From Pseudomonas sp. TH15 (GTDB lineage Bacteria > Pseudomonadota > Gammaproteobacteria > Pseudomonadales > Pseudomonadaceae): 64,000 nt of DNA. Below the pieces are notes generated by a model, which searched no databases, had not been told where the DNA came from, and saw only the letters and a program-made list of their open reading frames with translations. The translations under genes and the position numbers were made by a program. The stretch is from contig NZ_JAEKEL010000002.1 of the NCBI RefSeq assembly GCF_016651105.1, forward strand, positions 888,501 to 952,500, read 5' to 3'. Within the stretch, counting starts at the first letter, position 1. Each line of letters begins with the position of its first letter. Below are positions 41,457 through 50,825 of this stretch, one piece after another.

Positions 41457-43514
41457 ATGCAGGCTTTTTTATCACCGGGGATCGGGCTGCTGGGGCGTTT
41501 CGGTTTCGCACGCAAATTTCAGCTGCTGTTTCTGCTGTTTATCCTGCCGCTGGCCGGCAGCCTGTGGATGATCGGCCAAGACTATCGCGACAAACTCCAA
41601 CTGATTTCCGGCGAACGTGCCGGGGTTCGCCAGCTGCTTGCCCTGGATGCGCTCGACAACCTGCTCGCCGCTCAGCGTGACCGCGCCGCCCGCTGGCGCG
41701 CCACCGAAACCAATCGCCAGCCGACACCCGCCACAATCGCCGCCATGGGCGCGTTCGACGCGGTGCAGCCTGCCGTCGCCCAAGCCACTTCGGACCTGGG
41801 CAATGCCCTGAAAACCGAAGGCGCCGAGGGTGAAACCCTGACCCGCTATCAAGCCCTGCAAACTGCCCTCAACAGCCTCGACTCGAAAAGCCTGAGCAGC
41901 GTCGGTTGGTGGCCGGACGGTTACGATCGCTTCACCAACGCCTTGAGCGCCCTGCAAGCCCTGCGCGAACAGATCACCATGGACAACCGCCTGACCCTGG
42001 CGCCGTGGCTTGAAACCTATTTGCTGACCCAGATCTCCACCCAACACGCACCAGACCTGATCGAACGGGTCGGACGCCTCGCGGCGGTTGGCCAGGCGTC
42101 GGTGGTATCCGGCCAGTTCACCCTGCAAAGCCGTCTGCAACTGCGGGATTTGCGCGGTCGCATCGGTGATGCCCGCGAGCAGCTTGTTAAAACTGCCAGC
42201 CTGCTGGAAGCACGACTGCCCAGCGCCCTGCAAACCTGGGCCGGGCAGTACCATGACAGCCTCAAACATTTGGACGCGAGCCTGAAAGTCCTCGACGACG
42301 GCGTGTTCGGCGGCAGCATCAATCTCAAGCCGGATGACTTCGAACGCAACCTCGACTCGCTGCTCACCGACCTCGCCTCGCTACGCCAGCAATCGCTGGT
42401 GTCGCTGGATCAACGCCTGGATTACTACCACACCTCAGCCATCCGCCAATTCATCCTGGTGGCGACGATCCTGGGTTGCCTGTTGTTGGCCGCGCTGTAC
42501 CTGTTCGTGTGCTTGCAGGCCTCGATCCGTCGCAGCGCCAGCGGCATCACCGTGCTGGCCGAAGCCTTGCGCGACGGCAACCTGAGCCTGCAAGTGCCGG
42601 TACAAGGTCGCGACGAACTGGCGGCAATCAGCACCGCGCTCAATGTCGCCGTGGTGCAATTGCGCAACAGTTTGCTGGGGGTCGATCACGAGACCTTGCA
42701 GTTGAGCAATGCCGTGCGCACCCTCAACGATCACTCCAGCGGCGCGTTGGGGGAAGTCGAGGCTCAGCAAATTCAGATCAGCCAGATCGCCGCTGCCGCC
42801 ACGCAACTGGCCGCCACCTCGCAAGGGGTCGCCCAGAGTTGTGAACAAGCGTCCGGCAGCGCGCAACACACTCAACGCATCGCCGCCGACAGCAGCCGCG
42901 ATAGCCAACGCACCACGGCGAGTATTCAGCAGCTCAATCAGCGGCTCAACGACACGGCTGCGGCGTTGGGCCGAGTCAGTGAGCAAGGGCAACAGATTCA
43001 ATTGGTGGTCGACACCATTCGGGGCGTCGCCGAGCAGACCAACCTGTTGGCGCTCAACGCCGCCATCGAAGCCGCTCGCGCGGGTGAGCAAGGTCGCGGC
43101 TTTGCCGTGGTGGCCGATGAAGTGCGCAGTCTTTCCCAACGCACCCAGTCTTCCACCGCGCAGATCGCCGGCACCGTCGACAGCCTGCGTAGCACGGTGA
43201 ATGAAGCGGTAAGTCTGATGGAAGCGGCCTGCGGACAGGCTCAGTCCGACGCAGAAGCCGTCACTGGCCTGGGCGAACGCCTGGGAGAAATCGCCAGCGC
43301 CGTGCAGAGTGTCACCGACACCCTGGCGCAAATCGCCACCGCTGTCGAAGAACAAGCGAGCACGGCTGATGAGGTCAGCGGCAACATCCAGCAGGTCGAT
43401 CAAGCCGCCGTCAGATTGCTGGAAGGCGCGCGTGCAGTGAACCTCGCGGCAGACACCTTGAGCCAGGGCAGCAAGGCCTTGAGCGCCAATACCGCACGTT
43501 TCCGTCTCAGTTGA
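41457..43514 (+). CDS. Methyl-accepting chemotaxis protein with unclassified helical sensor
   Basis: A 685-residue chemoreceptor: membrane helix about 21-39, a periplasmic region of about 290 residues that looks all-helical (no Cache signature; QRDRAARWRATETNR near 63-77), second helix about 331-355, HAMP, and the signalling hairpin EQTNLLALNAAIEAARAGEQ near 530. No pentapeptide tether is at the C-terminus (ends FRLS). The ligand is unknown. It ends 8 bases inside the convergent LysR gene. Confidence 0.92.
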   Translation: MQAFLSPGIGLLGRFGFARKFQLLFLLFILPLAGSLWMIGQDYRDKLQLISGERAGVRQLLALDALDNLLAAQRDRAARWRATETNRQPTPATIAAMGAFDAVQPAVAQATSDLGNALKTEGAEGETLTRYQALQTALNSLDSKSLSSVGWWPDGYDRFTNALSALQALREQITMDNRLTLAPWLETYLLTQISTQHAPDLIERVGRLAAVGQASVVSGQFTLQSRLQLRDLRGRIGDAREQLVKTASLLEARLPSALQTWAGQYHDSLKHLDASLKVLDDGVFGGSINLKPDDFERNLDSLLTDLASLRQQSLVSLDQRLDYYHTSAIRQFILVATILGCLLLAALYLFVCLQASIRRSASGITVLAEALRDGNLSLQVPVQGRDELAAISTALNVAVVQLRNSLLGVDHETLQLSNAVRTLNDHSSGALGEVEAQQIQISQIAAAATQLAATSQGVAQSCEQASGSAQHTQRIAADSSRDSQRTTASIQQLNQRLNDTAAALGRVSEQGQQIQLVVDTIRGVAEQTNLLALNAAIEAARAGEQGRGFAVVADEVRSLSQRTQSSTAQIAGTVDSLRSTVNEAVSLMEAACGQAQSDAEAVTGLGERLGEIASAVQSVTDTLAQIATAVEEQASTADEVSGNIQQVDQAAVRLLEGARAVNLAADTLSQGSKALSANTARFRLS

Positions 43515-44409
43515 TGACTGCTTCGGGGAAATCCGCTTCCAGCTCAGCTTTCAACCACTGAATAAACCACGACACATCCGCCGAGAGTTCAGCGGACGGC
43601 GTGAGCACCCGATAGCTTTCGAGCTTCACCTGCGCGTCTACCGCCAGCACCAGCCGACCGGCATCAAGTTCTTCTCGCACCAGCACTTCGTTGGCTAGCG
43701 CAATGCCCTGCCCACTCTCGGCCACCGACAGCGCGTGATCGTTGTTGACGTAAAGCATGTCCGAATTAAGGTGGAAATCCAGACCGTGGGCGGTGAACCA
43801 CAGGTTCCACCATTCGCCATCATCGACGTGGATCAGGTTGTGTTTCACCAGATCGGCAGGACATTCGATGGGATCGATACTGGCCAGATAAGCCGGGGTG
43901 CAGATCGGAAAGACTCGCGGACAGATAAGGGTCGCACGGGAATGGGCGTACTCCCCGTCCATGCCGTAGACAATCCCAAGGTCGGTGTTCTTGCCATCCA
44001 CCTCGGTGAAGGTGGAGTTGGGCTCGATGGCGAACTTCAAACCCGGCCGCAAGTGACGCATCGCTTCAATGCGCGGCATCAGCCAGCGCTTGGCGAACCC
44101 CGGCACCACCATGATGCGCAGCCACCGCTCGGCAGCCTTGGGCCGCGCCTCTTTGCCGGCTTCGATGATGAGCTGCAACGCCGCTGAAATCTTGCGATGG
44201 TACTTCTCCCCCGCCGACGTCAGGGTGACCCCGCGAGACGTGCGTTCGAACAGTTGGGTCCCCAACCACTCCTCCAGCAACTTCACATGCCGACCGATGG
44301 CGGGCTGGGTCACGTGCAAGGCTTTCGAGGCCTCGACGTAGCTGCCCAACCGGGCGGCGGCATCAAAGGCACGGACCGCGTTGAGTGGCGGCAAACGGTC
44401 ATCCGGCAT
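43507..44409 (-). CDS. LysR family transcriptional regulator
   Basis: A 300-residue regulator: helix-turn-helix in the first 65 residues (LNAVRAFDAAARLGSYVEAS, then KALHVTQPAIGRHVKLLEEW) and a periplasmic-binding-like effector domain. It resembles the GcvA/choline-sulfate-type LysR group. It is divergent from the PotABCD-like and amidase genes, with a TAACA-N7-TGTTA dyad near its own start, so it most likely controls that operon and itself. The inducer is unknown, plausibly the imported substrate. Confidence 0.9.
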   Translation of the reverse strand: MPDDRLPPLNAVRAFDAAARLGSYVEASKALHVTQPAIGRHVKLLEEWLGTQLFERTSRGVTLTSAGEKYHRKISAALQLIIEAGKEARPKAAERWLRIMVVPGFAKRWLMPRIEAMRHLRPGLKFAIEPNSTFTEVDGKNTDLGIVYGMDGEYAHSRATLICPRVFPICTPAYLASIDPIECPADLVKHNLIHVDDGEWWNLWFTAHGLDFHLNSDMLYVNNDHALSVAESGQGIALANEVLVREELDAGRLVLAVDAQVKLESYRVLTPSAELSADVSWFIQWLKAELEADFPEAVIN

Positions 44410-44430
44410 GGCTGTCGACGCCCCTGGCTA

Positions 44431-44457
44431 TTAAATTATTTAACAGCAGCTATGTTA
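44431..44457. promoter_or_regulatory. Candidate LysR binding region in the divergent promoter
   Basis: Two overlapping dyads lie 22-48 bases from the LysR start: TTAAATTATTTAA (44431-44443, perfect palindrome) and TAACA-N7-TGTTA (44441-44457). The latter is a LysR-type inverted repeat of the T-N11-A class. The place and AT-rich context suggest the regulator's primary site, overlapping its own promoter. Confidence 0.5.
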
Positions 44458-44622
44458 AAACTGAAGTTTCGCTCCCGCAACCGCTCACTGATAATCGACC
44501 CAACAGCACAATAAAAAAACACCGAACGCATTTCGATCCTGCCCACAAAAACAATATCCATGGCCCGTCGGTATTGCTGTCCACAGCACATCCGCATGCG
44601 ATGGGGGAATCGGAGGTAACGC

Positions 44623-45741
44623 ATGAATGCCCTGCATTCGCTGCAAACGCTGGCGGTGTCTATCCGCTCAGTGCGTAAAGTCTACGGCGATCCACAGTCT
44701 GGTCCGGTGGCGCTGAAAAGCATCGACCTGGACATTCACGACAACGAATTCTTCACCCTCCTCGGCCCGTCCGGCTGCGGCAAAACCACTCTTTTACGGA
44801 TGATCGCCGGGTTCGAATTCCCGACCGAGGGCGAGATTTTGCTCTACGGCGAAAACATCGCCGACCGCCCGCCATTCGAACGGCCGGTCAACACCGTGTT
44901 CCAGCATTACGCGCTGTTCCCGCACATGACCATCGCTGAGAACCTGGCCTTCGGCCTCGAATCACACCCGATGGGCAAAGTCCTGAAAAAGCACCAAATC
45001 ACCGACCGAGTGCGCGAGATGCTCGCCCTGGTGCAGATGGAACGCTTCGCCGCGCGCAAACCGGCACAACTGTCTGGCGGCCAGCAACAGCGTGTCGCCC
45101 TGGCTCGCGCGCTGGCGCCGCATCCAAAAGTGCTGTTACTGGACGAGCCGCTATCGGCATTGGACCTGAAGTTGCGCCAGGCCATGCGCGAGGAACTGAA
45201 AACCATCCAGGCCAAGACCGGCATCACCTTCATCTTCGTCACTCACGACCAGGAAGAAGCCCTGACAATGTCCGACCGCATCGCGGTGTTGTCGGAAGGT
45301 GAAGTGCAACAAGTCGGCCGCCCGGAAGACATCTACGAACGTCCACGTAATCGCTTTGTGGCGGACTTCATCGGCGAAACGAATTTCATTGAAAGCACCG
45401 TCACGCGTGTCGAAGCAGACCTGGCCTGGTTCGCCGGGCCTGCCGGTCACCCGCTGCCCGCGCAACCTTGCAGCGACGTTCGGGTCGGCGCCACGGTGAC
45501 GTTGTCGGTGCGTCCCGAACGCCTGCATCTGGTACCTGTCGGCACCGAAGGCGCGCTGCCGTGCCGGGTCGATGCGCAAATCTACCTCGGCACCGACCTG
45601 CAATATCAAGTCAGCCTGAGCGACGGTTCGCGCCTCACCGTGCGCACACCCAACAGCGTCGACCATAACCTGCGCTTCGCCGTGGGCAGTCAGGCCGGTC
45701 TGTTGTTCGACCGCGGTAGCGCCAGCGTCCTGCACGATTGA
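44623..45741 (+). CDS. ABC transporter ATP-binding protein (PotA-like)
   Basis: A 372-residue ATPase of the polyamine/opine/spermidine importer class. Walker A GPSGCGKTT (48-56), signature LSGGQQQRVALARAL, Walker B VLLLDEPLSALD, and a C-terminal TOBE region (SVRPERLHLVP) that senses or couples substrate. It energises the two permeases encoded next. GGAGG precedes the ATG. The operon is divergent from the LysR gene. Confidence 0.93.
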   Translation: MNALHSLQTLAVSIRSVRKVYGDPQSGPVALKSIDLDIHDNEFFTLLGPSGCGKTTLLRMIAGFEFPTEGEILLYGENIADRPPFERPVNTVFQHYALFPHMTIAENLAFGLESHPMGKVLKKHQITDRVREMLALVQMERFAARKPAQLSGGQQQRVALARALAPHPKVLLLDEPLSALDLKLRQAMREELKTIQAKTGITFIFVTHDQEEALTMSDRIAVLSEGEVQQVGRPEDIYERPRNRFVADFIGETNFIESTVTRVEADLAWFAGPAGHPLPAQPCSDVRVGATVTLSVRPERLHLVPVGTEGALPCRVDAQIYLGTDLQYQVSLSDGSRLTVRTPNSVDHNLRFAVGSQAGLLFDRGSASVLHD

Positions 45742-45756
45742 GCACGAGGATTTGCC

Positions 45757-46677
45757 ATGCACGCTTTACCAATCGCCCATACCCTGGAGCGCCGCCGGGC
45801 TTTCCAGAGCTTCCTCGGCGTCAGCCCCGCGCTGGTCGCCATCAGCCTGTTCCTGATCGTGCCCATCCTGATCGTCATCGGCTATTCGCTGATGGAGGCC
45901 AACCCCTACGGCGGGGTGAACAAGGTCTTCAGCAGTGAAGCCTACACATCGCTGCTATTCGAACGGCAACTGGATGACAGTCTGGCCTTCACTGACGCCT
46001 ACCTGATGATTGCTTTGCGCTCTATCGGCATCGCCGGATTAACCACCCTGATCACGCTGCTGATCGGCTTTCCGGTGGCGGTGTGGCTGGCCATGCAACC
46101 GGCGCATCGGCGCGGTTTGCTGATCTTTCTGATCACCGTGCCGTTCTGGGCCAACCTGCTGATCCGCACGTACGCCTGGATTCTGCTACTGCGTAATACC
46201 GGGGTGATCAACAACAGCCTGATGGGCCTCGGCATCATCGACCAGCCGTTGCAGATGCTCTACACCGACGGCGCGGTGCTGTTGGGCCTGGTTTATACCT
46301 ACGCGCCCTTCGTCGTGCTGCCGATCTACGCCACGCTGGAAAAAATGGACACGCGCTTGCTGGAAGCCGCCCAGGACCTCTACGCCGGGCGCCTGCGCAC
46401 CTTGCGCAAAGTGGTGCTGCCGATCGCCAAACCGGGGATTCTTGCCGGCGCCATCCTGACGTTCGTGCCCTGCCTGGGCGCGATGATTGCGCCGGAGCTG
46501 TTGGGCGGAGGGACTCGAATGATGCTCGGCAACCTCATCTTCAGGCAGTTCAGTGATGCGCGTAACTGGCCATTCGGTGCGGCCCTTTCGCTGGTGTTGA
46601 TGGCGGCGGTGATGCTGGTGCTGACCGTGTATGCCTTGCGCGCCGAGCGCCAGCGCATCGCCAAGGGAGGTGCGTAA
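45757..46677 (+). CDS. ABC transporter permease (PotB-like)
   Basis: A 306-residue inner-membrane permease with about six helices and the EAA-type loop (EAAQDLYAGRLRTLRKVVLP) that contacts the ATPase. SLFLIVPILIVIGYSLME starts the first helix. It forms a heterodimer with the next gene's product; its TAA shares one base with that ATG (TAATG), so translation is coupled. Substrate by family: polyamines or related amines. Confidence 0.92.
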   Translation: MHALPIAHTLERRRAFQSFLGVSPALVAISLFLIVPILIVIGYSLMEANPYGGVNKVFSSEAYTSLLFERQLDDSLAFTDAYLMIALRSIGIAGLTTLITLLIGFPVAVWLAMQPAHRRGLLIFLITVPFWANLLIRTYAWILLLRNTGVINNSLMGLGIIDQPLQMLYTDGAVLLGLVYTYAPFVVLPIYATLEKMDTRLLEAAQDLYAGRLRTLRKVVLPIAKPGILAGAILTFVPCLGAMIAPELLGGGTRMMLGNLIFRQFSDARNWPFGAALSLVLMAAVMLVLTVYALRAERQRIAKGGA

Positions 46678-47483
46678 TGCTGCGTTTATTTAAACGAAAC
46701 GGGTTGAGTGTGCAGGACTTCCCGGGCTTCGGCGGATTCAGTTTTTTGTTTTACCTGTACCTCTATGCGCCAATCGTGGTGCTGGTGGTGTTCTCTTTCA
46801 ACGCCAATCAGTCCGCGACCGTGTGGACCGGGTTCAGCCTCGACTGGTATCGCGCAGCGTTCGCTAATCAGGCACTGCGCCAGGCGGCCGGCAACAGCCT
46901 TTTGATTGCCGTTTGCGCAAGCGTTGTGGCCACGGCCATCGCGACCCTCGCCGCCCTCGGTACGTCGCGAGGCGCCAAGTTCAAAGGCCTTCAACTGTCG
47001 ATGGGCGCAATCATGCTGCCTCTGGTGCTGCCGGAGATCGTGGTCGGTGTCGCCACGCTCGCGCTGTTCTCCACCATTGGCCTGTCACTGGGCTACGGCA
47101 ACTTGATCATCGCCCATACGGTGTTCTGTATCCCTTTTGCCTACCTGCCGATTCGCGCCCGACTCAATGACATGGACCTGTCACTGGAGCAAGCCTCGGC
47201 TGACCTTTATGCCGGCCCTTGGCGGACCTTTCGCAAGGTCACTTTGCCGCTGCTGATGCCCGGGATTATCTCCGGGCTGATGCTGGCCTTCATCGTTTCG
47301 CTGGATAACTTCGTGATCTCGATGATGGTCTCCCAAGCGGGCACCACCACCTTGCCGATTTTTATCTTCGGCCTGTTACGCATGGGTGTGACACCCGACG
47401 TCAACGCCGTTTCGACCCTGATCCTGGGCGTCTCGGTGCTGTTCGTCAGCCTCTCCTATCTGTTGAGCAAAAAGAACGCCTGA
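46677..47483 (+). CDS. ABC transporter permease (PotC-like)
   Basis: A 268-residue permease with about six helices and a second EAA loop (EQASADLYAGPWRTFRKVTL). AFIVSLDNFVISMMVSQAG and TLPIFIFGLLRMGVTPDVN are typical of the PotC/YdcV group. It overlaps the previous gene by one base and lies 28 bases before the binding-protein gene. The two permeases and PotA-like ATPase make the membrane complex. Confidence 0.92.
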   Translation: MLRLFKRNGLSVQDFPGFGGFSFLFYLYLYAPIVVLVVFSFNANQSATVWTGFSLDWYRAAFANQALRQAAGNSLLIAVCASVVATAIATLAALGTSRGAKFKGLQLSMGAIMLPLVLPEIVVGVATLALFSTIGLSLGYGNLIIAHTVFCIPFAYLPIRARLNDMDLSLEQASADLYAGPWRTFRKVTLPLLMPGIISGLMLAFIVSLDNFVISMMVSQAGTTTLPIFIFGLLRMGVTPDVNAVSTLILGVSVLFVSLSYLLSKKNA

Positions 47484-47511
47484 ACCTTTCTACGTACTGT
47501 GGGGAAAAAGC

Positions 47512-48558
47512 ATGAGCAAGTTGATTATAAGCATCGGCACCTCGTTGTTACTGACCTTACCGCTGACGATTGTCGGCAGCGTTCAGGCCGCGGAAAAACT
47601 CAACGTGGTGAGCTGGAGCGGTTACTTTTCGCCCGAGATCCTCGCCAAGTTCCAGAAGCAAACCGGGATCGAAGTCACCGTAGATTCCTACGACTCCAAC
47701 GAAACGCTGCTGGCGAAGCTCAAGCAAGGCGGCGCGGGTTACGACGTGGCGATTCCGTCGCACCAGTTCGTTCCGATCCTGATCAAGGAGCATTTGCTGG
47801 AACGCTTCGACCCGGTCAATGAGCCCTACTACGCGAACATCGTCGACAACCTGAAAAAGCCCACTTGGGACCCGGAAGGCGCCTATTCCGTACCTTTCAT
47901 CTGGGGCACCACCAGCGTGGTACTCGACGCCGGACGCTACAAGGGTCCAACCGACAGCTACAAGGTGCTTTACGAGCCGCCGGCCGAATTGCAGGGACGA
48001 ATCAACATGTTCGATTCGGTCAGCGAAGTCATCGACATGGCCAGCCTTTACCTGAATATCCCGCTCTGCAGCGAAGACCCCAAGCAGATACAGCAAGTGC
48101 TCACCCTGCTCAAGGCGCAGAAGCCCTTCGTCAAAACCTACAGCTCCAAGGCCGGTTCGATCCGCGAAAACCTCGCCTCCGGTGAAGTCGACATGTCGAT
48201 GTTCTGGGGTGGCTCGTCGATGCGCGCCCGGGAAATGAAACCCAGCCTGAAATACCTGTACCCGAAAGAAGGCGTGCTGGCCTGGGTCGATAACATGGTC
48301 ATACCAATGGGCAGCAAGAACCCGGCGAACGCCAAGGCGTTTATCGCGTTTCTGAGCCAGCCTGAAAACTCCGCGATGACTCAGAACTTTCTCAAGCACC
48401 AGAGCCCGGTCAAGGGCGTTGAACCGTTTCTCGACGCAGGCCTCAAGGACGCACCGGAGTTGCACATTCCGCAAGGTACGCAGGTCGTGTTCAGCAAAAC
48501 CTGCGGTGAAGGTGCGATCCGCCTGGCCGACCGTTTGTGGACCAACCTGATGCGTTGA
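47512..48558 (+). CDS. Periplasmic substrate-binding protein (PotD/PotF-like)
   Basis: A 348-residue exported binding protein. Signal peptide cut near VQAAEKL (about 25). The mature start EKLNVVSWSGYFSPEILAKF and the aromatic/acidic pocket blocks (DSYDSNETLLAKLKQGGAGY, MFDSVSEVIDMASLYL) match polyamine-binding proteins. It delivers substrate to the two permeases. The exact ligand cannot be read; the linked amidase hints at an amide or acylated amine. Confidence 0.92.
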   Translation: MSKLIISIGTSLLLTLPLTIVGSVQAAEKLNVVSWSGYFSPEILAKFQKQTGIEVTVDSYDSNETLLAKLKQGGAGYDVAIPSHQFVPILIKEHLLERFDPVNEPYYANIVDNLKKPTWDPEGAYSVPFIWGTTSVVLDAGRYKGPTDSYKVLYEPPAELQGRINMFDSVSEVIDMASLYLNIPLCSEDPKQIQQVLTLLKAQKPFVKTYSSKAGSIRENLASGEVDMSMFWGGSSMRAREMKPSLKYLYPKEGVLAWVDNMVIPMGSKNPANAKAFIAFLSQPENSAMTQNFLKHQSPVKGVEPFLDAGLKDAPELHIPQGTQVVFSKTCGEGAIRLADRLWTNLMR

Positions 48559-48567
48559 TTTTTACCG

Positions 48568-48586
48568 CCCCGTCGCAGTGACGGGG
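48568..48586 (+). terminator. Intercistronic hairpin before the amidase gene
   Basis: CCCCGTC (48568-48574) pairs with GACGGGG (48580-48586) around a GCAGT loop, 10 bases after the binding-protein stop. Only GTGTTT follows, so it may be a partial terminator or an mRNA-stabilising hairpin that lowers amidase expression. Confidence 0.5.
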
Positions 48587-48618
48587 TGTTTCTCCAGCCG
48601 TCTGAAAGGCAGCGTGCA

Positions 48619-50073
48619 ATGACTTCTAACACCATCAGCGAACTGGTCCTGCTACAGGCCAATGAACTCGCCGAACGCATCCGCCTGCGCCAGGTTTCCT
48701 GCCGGGAAGTGATGCAGGCTTATCTTGGCCATATCGACCGTTTCAATCCTCGTGTCAATGCGTTGATCAGCCTGCAAGCACCGGAAGACCTGCTGGCCCA
48801 GGCCGACGTCCGCGATGCCGAGCTGGCCCGTGGCGAGTACCTTGGCTGGATGCACGGTTTGCCCCACGCCATCAAGGACTTGTCCCTGACCCGCGGCATT
48901 CGCACCACCCTGGGTTCACCGCTGTTCAAAGATTTTGTCCCGGAACGCGACGGCATCATGGTGGAACGGATCAAGGCCGCTGGCGCGATCATTATCGGCA
49001 AGACCAACACACCGGAATTCGGTCTTGGCTCGCAAAGCTATAACCCGTTGTTCGGCGTTACCGCTTGTGCCTTTGACCCGAGCAAGACGGCGGGCGGTAG
49101 TAGCGGCGGCGCGGCGGCAGCACTGGCCATGCATTTGGTGCCGGTGGCCGATGGCAGCGACATGATGGGGTCGCTGCGTAATCCGGCAGCCTTCAACAAT
49201 ATCTTCGGGTTCCGCCCATCCCAGGGCCGTGTGCCGTTCGACGACAGTGCCGATCTGTTTTTCGACCAGCTCGGTTACGAAGGTCCGATGGGCCGTAGCG
49301 TGCGCGATGCGGCCTTACTCTTGTCTGTGCAGGCGGGCGCGGATGCCCGCGCGCCGCTGTCCATCGCCGAATCCGGCGGTGCCTTCGCGGCACCCTTGGA
49401 GCGCGACTTCAAAGGCACTCGTATTGGCTGGCTAGGAGACTTCAACGGCTACCTGCCGATGGAACACGGCATTCTTTCGCTGTGCGAAAAGGCCTTTGCC
49501 GATTTCGAAAGCCTGGGTTGCCACATCGAATCGGTCCAACCCGAATTCGCCCCGCAACAACTGTGGAGCAGTTGGCGAACCTTGCGCCACTGGACGGTTG
49601 CGGGTTCTCTGGGGGCAATCTATACCGACCCGCAAAAGCGCAAGCAGTTGAAACCGGAAGCCTGCTGGGAAGTCGAAAACGGCCTGAAGCTGACGGCCAG
49701 CGAAGTCTTTTCCGCTTCGGTCGCGCGCAGTAACTGGTACCGCGCCATTTCCAGACTGTTCGAACGCTTCGACTACCTGCTGCTACCGAGCGCTCAGGTC
49801 TTCCCGTTCGACAAAAACATCCCGTGGCCGGCCTCCATTGAAGGTGTCGCCATGGACACCTATCACCGCTGGATGGAAGTGGTGATCCCGGGCTCGCTCT
49901 CTGGCTGCCCGGTGGCCAATGTTCAAGTGGGGTTCAATGAGAACGGGCTTCCGATGGGCATGCAGATCATCGGCCGGCACCAGGCTGACTTTGCCGTACT
50001 GCAACTGGCTCACGCTTATGAGCAGGTCAGCCGCTGGTTCGAACGCTGCCCTTCGCCCCTGTTGAGCCAGTGA
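48619..50073 (+). CDS. Amidase signature family hydrolase
   Basis: A 484-residue amidase with the Ser-cisSer-Lys triad: Lys86 (GLPHAIKDL), the GGSSGG loop (159-164) and the nucleophile Ser185 in DMMGSLRNPA. It hydrolyses an amide bond; the location after a polyamine-type ABC operon suggests it acts on the imported compound. ATG 48619 follows AAAGGCAGC; the frame opens at 48586 in the hairpin. No signal peptide, so it is cytoplasmic. Confidence 0.92.
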   Translation: MTSNTISELVLLQANELAERIRLRQVSCREVMQAYLGHIDRFNPRVNALISLQAPEDLLAQADVRDAELARGEYLGWMHGLPHAIKDLSLTRGIRTTLGSPLFKDFVPERDGIMVERIKAAGAIIIGKTNTPEFGLGSQSYNPLFGVTACAFDPSKTAGGSSGGAAAALAMHLVPVADGSDMMGSLRNPAAFNNIFGFRPSQGRVPFDDSADLFFDQLGYEGPMGRSVRDAALLLSVQAGADARAPLSIAESGGAFAAPLERDFKGTRIGWLGDFNGYLPMEHGILSLCEKAFADFESLGCHIESVQPEFAPQQLWSSWRTLRHWTVAGSLGAIYTDPQKRKQLKPEACWEVENGLKLTASEVFSASVARSNWYRAISRLFERFDYLLLPSAQVFPFDKNIPWPASIEGVAMDTYHRWMEVVIPGSLSGCPVANVQVGFNENGLPMGMQIIGRHQADFAVLQLAHAYEQVSRWFERCPSPLLSQ

Positions 50074-50119
50074 TTTTGATAAGCAGTTGAAAGCGTAGAG
50101 AAATATTTTAGATTTACGC

Positions 50120-50150
50120 TTGACACATCGTCGTTACGAGCCAATAATGC
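50120..50150 (+). promoter_or_regulatory. tRNA-Met promoter
   Basis: TTGACA (50120-50125, perfect), 17-base spacer and AATAAT (50143-50148) are followed by the GC-rich discriminator GCGCGCC immediately before the tRNA. GC-rich discriminators are typical of stringently controlled stable-RNA promoters. Initiation would be a few bases from the tRNA 5' end. Confidence 0.75.
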
Positions 50151-50159
50151 GCGCCACTT

Positions 50160-50236
50160 GGCTACATAGCTCAGTTGGTTAGAGCATAGCATTCATAATG
50201 CTGGGGTCCGGGGTTCAAGTCCCTGTGTAGCCACCA
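50160..50236 (+). tRNA. tRNA-Met (CAU, elongator)
   Basis: A 77-base cloverleaf: acceptor GGCTACA / TGTAGCC, D-loop AGCTCAGTTGGTTAGAGC, anticodon loop TTCATAA with CAT, T-arm GGTTCAA and encoded ACCA. Very close to E. coli elongator tRNA-Met (metT/U), not initiator (no C1:A72 mismatch or three G:C pairs). Confidence 0.97.
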
Positions 50237-50242
50237 AGTACT

Positions 50243-50276
50243 AAAAACGGCTTACCGAAAGGTAGGCCGTTTTTTT
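50243..50276. terminator. Terminator of tRNA-Met
   Basis: A5, stem CGGCTTACC / GGTAGGCCG (one mismatch) with GAAA loop, and T6 end the tRNA transcript 7 bases after the CCA. The same stem type is used at 51585 and 54884. Confidence 0.93.
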
Positions 50277-50600
50277 ATGCCTGCAATAAATGCCTCCTCC
50301 GGTTACCTACCTACAAAAAGTCTATCTTCAGCCCTTTCGATTGGATCAGTAGGCTCGCAGTCCCTCATCAGTCAGACTTTCTTACAGTTTGCACTTCGCC
50401 TTTTTTCACATAAGCAAATATCAAATTCAAGATAATGCCTTCCTCACAACCAGGCTTTTAGCCAAGGAATACGGGCCTCGCCCGCCATAAAATTCAAGAT
50501 AATCAAAAGCGCTATTTGAGAAAAAACGCCGCTATCCCTTGAGGGTTAGCGGCGTTTTTTCTTATGCGATCAGCGTTGCGACTTTAATTAGATGATTCAT
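50277..50600. other. AT-rich non-coding stretch with a 14-base direct repeat and the symE terminator
   Basis: No gene is seen. The stretch is AT-richer than the neighbouring genes. AAATTCAAGATAAT occurs at 50423-50436 and again at 50490-50503. The terminator at 50520-50562 serves symE. The base composition suggests acquired DNA after the tRNA. Confidence 0.6.
50520..50562. terminator. Bidirectional terminator downstream of symE
   Basis: A6, stem CGCCGCTA / TAGCGGCG with an inner AACCC/GGGTT-like extension, and T6 form a strong hairpin 38 bases past the symE stop on the minus strand. Confidence 0.93.
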
Positions 50601-50825
50601 CTATTCCGCTGTGATCACCAGGCATCCTTTCATCACACGCACTTTAACGTTCTCGTTCACCTCGAATCCTGCTTGCCGTAACCACAGGCCACGTAGCCTG
50701 ATCCAGGGCACCGGTTTGGCGGCGCTGTGGATTTTTTCCTTGGTGTGGACCGGGTAAAAGTCTGCGGCGATTTTCAACCGGCGTTCAGTGATGGGGGTTG
50801 ATGACGTATGATTTGTTTTAGCCAT
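50601..50825 (-). CDS. symE: SymE family type I toxin-like protein
   Basis: A 74-residue protein with the SymE core: RRLKIAADFYPVHT, then VPWIRLRGLWLRQAGFEVNE and a final VKVRVMKGCLVITAE. In E. coli SymE is an SOS-induced RNA-cleaving/nucleoid-binding toxin with an AbrB-like fold, repressed by antisense RNA SymR. Any SymR would lie on the plus strand around 50790-50890. The gene follows the broken XRE regulator by 79 bases on the same strand, with a hairpin CCAAGGTG / CACCTTGG (50862-50883) between. Toxicity is not established for this copy. Confidence 0.78.
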   Translation of the reverse strand: MAKTNHTSSTPITERRLKIAADFYPVHTKEKIHSAAKPVPWIRLRGLWLRQAGFEVNENVKVRVMKGCLVITAE

